Assembly (NCBI RefSeq): GCF_022832385.1 | Contig: NZ_JALHLE010000024.1 | Coordinates: 1-64,000 of the forward strand | Length of the DNA: 64,000 nt | Direction of reading: 5' to 3' | Source: Novosphingobium album (ex Hu et al. 2023) | Lineage (GTDB): Bacteria; Pseudomonadota; Alphaproteobacteria; Sphingomonadales; Sphingomonadaceae | Part shown: one piece after another, positions 61,762 to 64,000 of the stretch | Layout of the letters: every line of letters starts with the position of its first letter | Numbering within the stretch: the first letter of the stretch is position 1 | Program-made: the position numbers and the translations under genes | The notes under the pieces: model-generated | What the model was told of the DNA's origin: nothing | The model's database searches: none | What the model saw: the letters and a program-made list of their open reading frames with translations, nothing else

Positions 61762-63282
61762 TCAGGCGAGCAGGCCTTCCTTCGCGATCTTTTCCTGCCA
61801 CACCAGTGGAGCCAGCTGGTGGACATTCTTGCCTTCCGAATCGACCGCCACGGTCACCGGCATGTCCTGCACGGTGAATTCGTAGATCGCTTCCATGCCC
61901 AGATCCTCGAACCCGACGACCCTGGCTTCCTTGATCGCGCGCGCGACAAGATAAGCCGCACCGCCGACCGCCATGAGATAGGCGGACTGGTGGTTGGCGA
62001 TCGACTGGGTCGCTGCAGGGCCGCGTTCGGACTTGCCGATGCAGGCCAGCAAGCCCTGATCGAGCATCATGTCCATGAACTTGTCCATGCGCGTCGCGGT
62101 GGTCGGGCCGGCCGGGCCGACGACTTCGTCGCGCACCGGATCGACCGGGCCAACGTAGTAGATCACGCGGCCCTTGAAATCGACCGGCAGCTCCTCGCCC
62201 TTGGCGAGCATGTCCTGGATGCGCTTGTGCGCGGCGTCGCGGCCGGTCAGCATCTTGCCGTTGAGCAGCAGGCGGTCGCCCTGCTTCCAGCTCTTGACGA
62301 TTTCGGGAGTCAGCGTGTCGAGATCGACGCGGATCGCTTCCTTGCTAGGCTTCCACTCGACCTCGGGCCAGTCGGCGAGGTTGGGCTTTTCGAGGTACTT
62401 CGGGCCCGAACCATCGAGCGTGAAGTGCGCGTGGCGGGTCGCGGCACAGTTGGGGATCATCGCCACCGGCTTGCCCGCAGCGTGGCATGGCCAGTCCATG
62501 ATCTTGACGTCGAGGATGGTCGAAAGCCCGCCCAGTCCCTGCGCGCCGATGCCCAGTGCGTTGACCTTGTCGAAGATCTCGATGCGCAGCGCCTCGATGT
62601 CGTTCTGCGGGCCGCGCGCCTTGAGCTGACCCATGTCGATCGGGTCCATCAGGCTCTGCTTGGCGAGCTTCACGCAGTGCTCGGCGGTGCCGCCGATGCC
62701 GATGCCCAGCATGCCCGGCGGGCACCAGCCGGCACCCATCTGCGGCAGCATCTCGATCACCCAGTCGACGATCGAATCGCTCGGGTTCATCATCTTGAAT
62801 TTGGATTTGTTCTCCGAACCGCCGCCCTTGGCAGCGACGTCGACCGAGACTTTCGAGCCCGGCACCATGCTGACCGACAGCACGCAAGGCGTGTTGTCCT
62901 TGGTGTTGCGTCGGGTGAAGGCAGGATCGGCGAGAACAGAGGCGCGCAGCTTGTTCTCGGGATTGTTGTAGGCGCGGCGCACGCCTTCATCGACCACGTC
63001 CTGAAGCGAGCGATCAGACTCGAGGCGGCAGTTCTGGCCCCATTCGATGAACACGTTGACGATGCCGGTGTCCTGGCAGATCGGGCGATGCCCTTCGGCG
63101 CACATACGGCTGTTGGTGAGAATCTGCGCGATCGCGTCCTTGGCGGCAGGACCCTGCTCGGCCTCATAGGCTTCACCCAGCGCACGGATGTAATCCATCG
63201 GGTGGTAATAGCTGATGTATTGCAGGGCGTCGGCGACACTCTCGATCAGGTCGTCTTCGCGGATGGTCACCATTTCGGCCAT
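61762..63282 (-). CDS. fumA: Fumarate hydratase, class I (iron-sulfur)
   Basis: 506 residues from the ATG at 63282 (the TTG at 63288 is a possible alternative). The Fe-S cluster cysteines are in RPICQDTGIVN, GAGWCPPGMLGIG and MIPNCAATRHAHF. The C-terminal beta domain has 'GRDAAHKRIQDMLAKGEELP' and 'GPTTATRMDKFMD'. It hydrates fumarate to malate in the citric acid cycle. Class I enzymes need a 4Fe-4S cluster from the SUF system in this window. The symbol is by family. Confidence 0.95.
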   Translation of the reverse strand: MAEMVTIREDDLIESVADALQYISYYHPMDYIRALGEAYEAEQGPAAKDAIAQILTNSRMCAEGHRPICQDTGIVNVFIEWGQNCRLESDRSLQDVVDEGVRRAYNNPENKLRASVLADPAFTRRNTKDNTPCVLSVSMVPGSKVSVDVAAKGGGSENKSKFKMMNPSDSIVDWVIEMLPQMGAGWCPPGMLGIGIGGTAEHCVKLAKQSLMDPIDMGQLKARGPQNDIEALRIEIFDKVNALGIGAQGLGGLSTILDVKIMDWPCHAAGKPVAMIPNCAATRHAHFTLDGSGPKYLEKPNLADWPEVEWKPSKEAIRVDLDTLTPEIVKSWKQGDRLLLNGKMLTGRDAAHKRIQDMLAKGEELPVDFKGRVIYYVGPVDPVRDEVVGPAGPTTATRMDKFMDMMLDQGLLACIGKSERGPAATQSIANHQSAYLMAVGGAAYLVARAIKEARVVGFEDLGMEAIYEFTVQDMPVTVAVDSEGKNVHQLAPLVWQEKIAKEGLLA

Positions 63283-63309
63283 GGACAATGCGCTCCCGGG
63301 TTAGGCGGA

Positions 63310-63501
63310 TCACGTGAATTTCGCGCCGCCCCCATAGGCCGCAGGCGATCCATCGTCAAAGTGCTTGAATGGATCGACGAAGGTATCGTCAAAGCCCTTG
63401 GCCTTGCAGGCGCCTTCGCCTAGAAGGCCCGCATAAATGCTGTCCTTGCGGATTTTCGATGCGCTCCGGCGTGTTACCCGCGATGCATGAGGGAATTGCA
63501 C
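63310..63501 (-). CDS. Possible small protein between fumarase and the Pcm-like gene
   Basis: At most 63 residues from a GTG at 63501. The last ~45 residues look protein-like: IRKDSIYAGLLGEGACKAKG, 'FDDTFVDPFKHFDDGSPAAYGGGAKF', with good codon use. There is no ATG near the start of that part, and the upstream part overlaps the divergent methyltransferase. Reality is uncertain. Confidence 0.3.
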   Translation of the reverse strand: MQFPHASRVTRRSASKIRKDSIYAGLLGEGACKAKGFDDTFVDPFKHFDDGSPAAYGGGAKFT

Positions 63502-63504
63502 CAG

Positions 63505-64000
63505 ATGACCTTGACCGAGGAACGGTCCGCCGACATGTCCGCCGCCCGCCATGCCATGATCGTCAGCCAGCTGCGCACCAGCGGCGTCAACGAACCCTGG
63601 GTTCTTGCAGCGATGACCGGCGTGGCCCGTGAAGACTTTGTTCCTGAAGCGATGCGTGATGCGGCCTATATCGACCGGGCCATCCCGCTCGCGAACGGCC
63701 GCTTCCTCGCCGCTCCGCTGGTGCACGGCAAGATGCTGGCGGAAGCTGCCCTGGAAAAGGCGGACAAGGTTCTGCTTGTCGGCGATGGTCAGGGCTACCT
63801 TGCCGCACTGCTGCGCCCGCTGGCCGGTTCACTCGACTCGGTTGATCCCGCGGCAGCCACCGGCATGACCGGCGAAGGCGGTTACTCGCTGGTGATCATC
63901 GACGGAGCGGTGGAAGAACTTCCCGAAGCCATTGGTGCCCAAATGGCCGAAGGCGGCCGCATCGTGACCGGCCTCATGGTACGCGGCGTCAGCCGCCTCG
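63505..64000 (+). CDS. Protein-L-isoaspartate O-methyltransferase-like protein (partial)
   Basis: The 3' end is outside the window; 165 residues are visible. The ATG at 63505 has GAGGGA about ten bases upstream; an ATG at 63487 is in frame. It has the Pcm N-terminal pattern MIVSQLRTSGVNEPWVLAAM, 'REDFVPEAMRDAAYIDRAIPLANGRFLAAP', then a SAM motif VLLVGDGQGYLAALL, in which the normal E-x-G-x-G-x-G is Val-Gly-Asp-Gly-Gln-Gly. In sphingomonads this type often precedes tolC, which might complete the RND pump; that is beyond the window. Confidence 0.88.
   Translation, partial: MTLTEERSADMSAARHAMIVSQLRTSGVNEPWVLAAMTGVAREDFVPEAMRDAAYIDRAIPLANGRFLAAPLVHGKMLAEAALEKADKVLLVGDGQGYLAALLRPLAGSLDSVDPAAATGMTGEGGYSLVIIDGAVEELPEAIGAQMAEGGRIVTGLMVRGVSRL

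Noticed and set aside
61654..63423. A 589-residue open frame on the + strand over the fumarase gene
   Set aside because: It mirrors a well-supported fumarase and has the composition of an antisense shadow (runs of Val-Asp-His-Arg).

Overview
The window is ordinary chromosomal core DNA of a GC-rich alphaproteobacterium, most likely a sphingomonad (Novosphingobium or a close relative). The grounds are the SciP-type CtrA regulator, the mnmE-mnmG-rsmG-parA-parB block, a SUF-only iron-sulfur operon headed by an Rrf2 regulator, an UrcA family protein, and several short conserved proteins that I associate with sphingomonads from memory of the families. I see no insertion sequence, prophage, CRISPR array, tRNA or rRNA.

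Layout. 1-4.4 kb: end of etfB, etfA, a secreted TonB-C-like protein, a SnoaL-like protein, an acetyltransferase and a DUF445 membrane protein. 4.5-9.1 kb: an RND efflux pump and its adaptor; no outer-membrane channel gene lies beside them. 9.4-19.6 kb: sciP with a small upstream gene, then mnmA and an Asp/Glu racemase-like gene, an SPFH protein, a serine-hydrolase-like lipoprotein lacking catalytic residues, a zinc/iron CDF exporter, pdxH, a CbpA-like J protein, a YihY membrane protein and fabI. 19.7-27.3 kb: a leftward series proA-nadD-rsfS-rlmH-envC-ctpA-dsbB-coq7 and a secreted protein. 27.6-29.1 kb: an M23 peptidase-bactofilin pair. 29.2-35.7 kb: a nine-gene leftward suf operon (Rrf2 regulator, sufB, a DUF559 protein, sufC, sufD, sufS, sufT-like, an acetyltransferase, sufA-like). 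Its members abut or overlap by a few bases or are a few bases apart, and a palindrome overlaps the presumed promoter.

35.7-36.0 kb holds a candidate small RNA ending in a strong leftward terminator. Then come pyrD, an AMP-dependent acyl-CoA ligase, and the chromosome-partition region parB-parA-rsmG-mnmG-mnmE (39.0-44.6 kb), which carries four parS-type palindromes. This places the window near the replication origin, although no origin itself is seen. 45-48.3 kb: dienelactone hydrolase, a GltB-like FMN protein and a quinone oxidoreductase. 48.5-51.1 kb: an unknown gene with CtrA-like half-sites upstream, then thiG, an unknown gene, thiS and a MerC-like protein. 51.2-53.8 kb: ctaA (preceded by a six-codon minicistron), cutA, rplM and rpsI. 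53.9-64 kb: a secreted protein, a PadR-DUF1700-GIN operon behind an AT-rich repeat-bearing promoter, a metallophosphoesterase with a diacylglycerol-kinase-like gene, a small membrane protein, urcA, a LytTR two-component pair, class I fumarase, and the start of a Pcm-like methyltransferase.

No clearly new multi-gene system is evident. The points most worth a second look are the parS cluster, the candidate small RNA and operator at the head of the suf operon, the pseudo-catalytic serine hydrolase, the transmembrane insertion in the RND pump, the DUF559 gene inside the suf operon, and CtrA-like sites near sciP and near the unknown gene at 48.5-49.0 kb.
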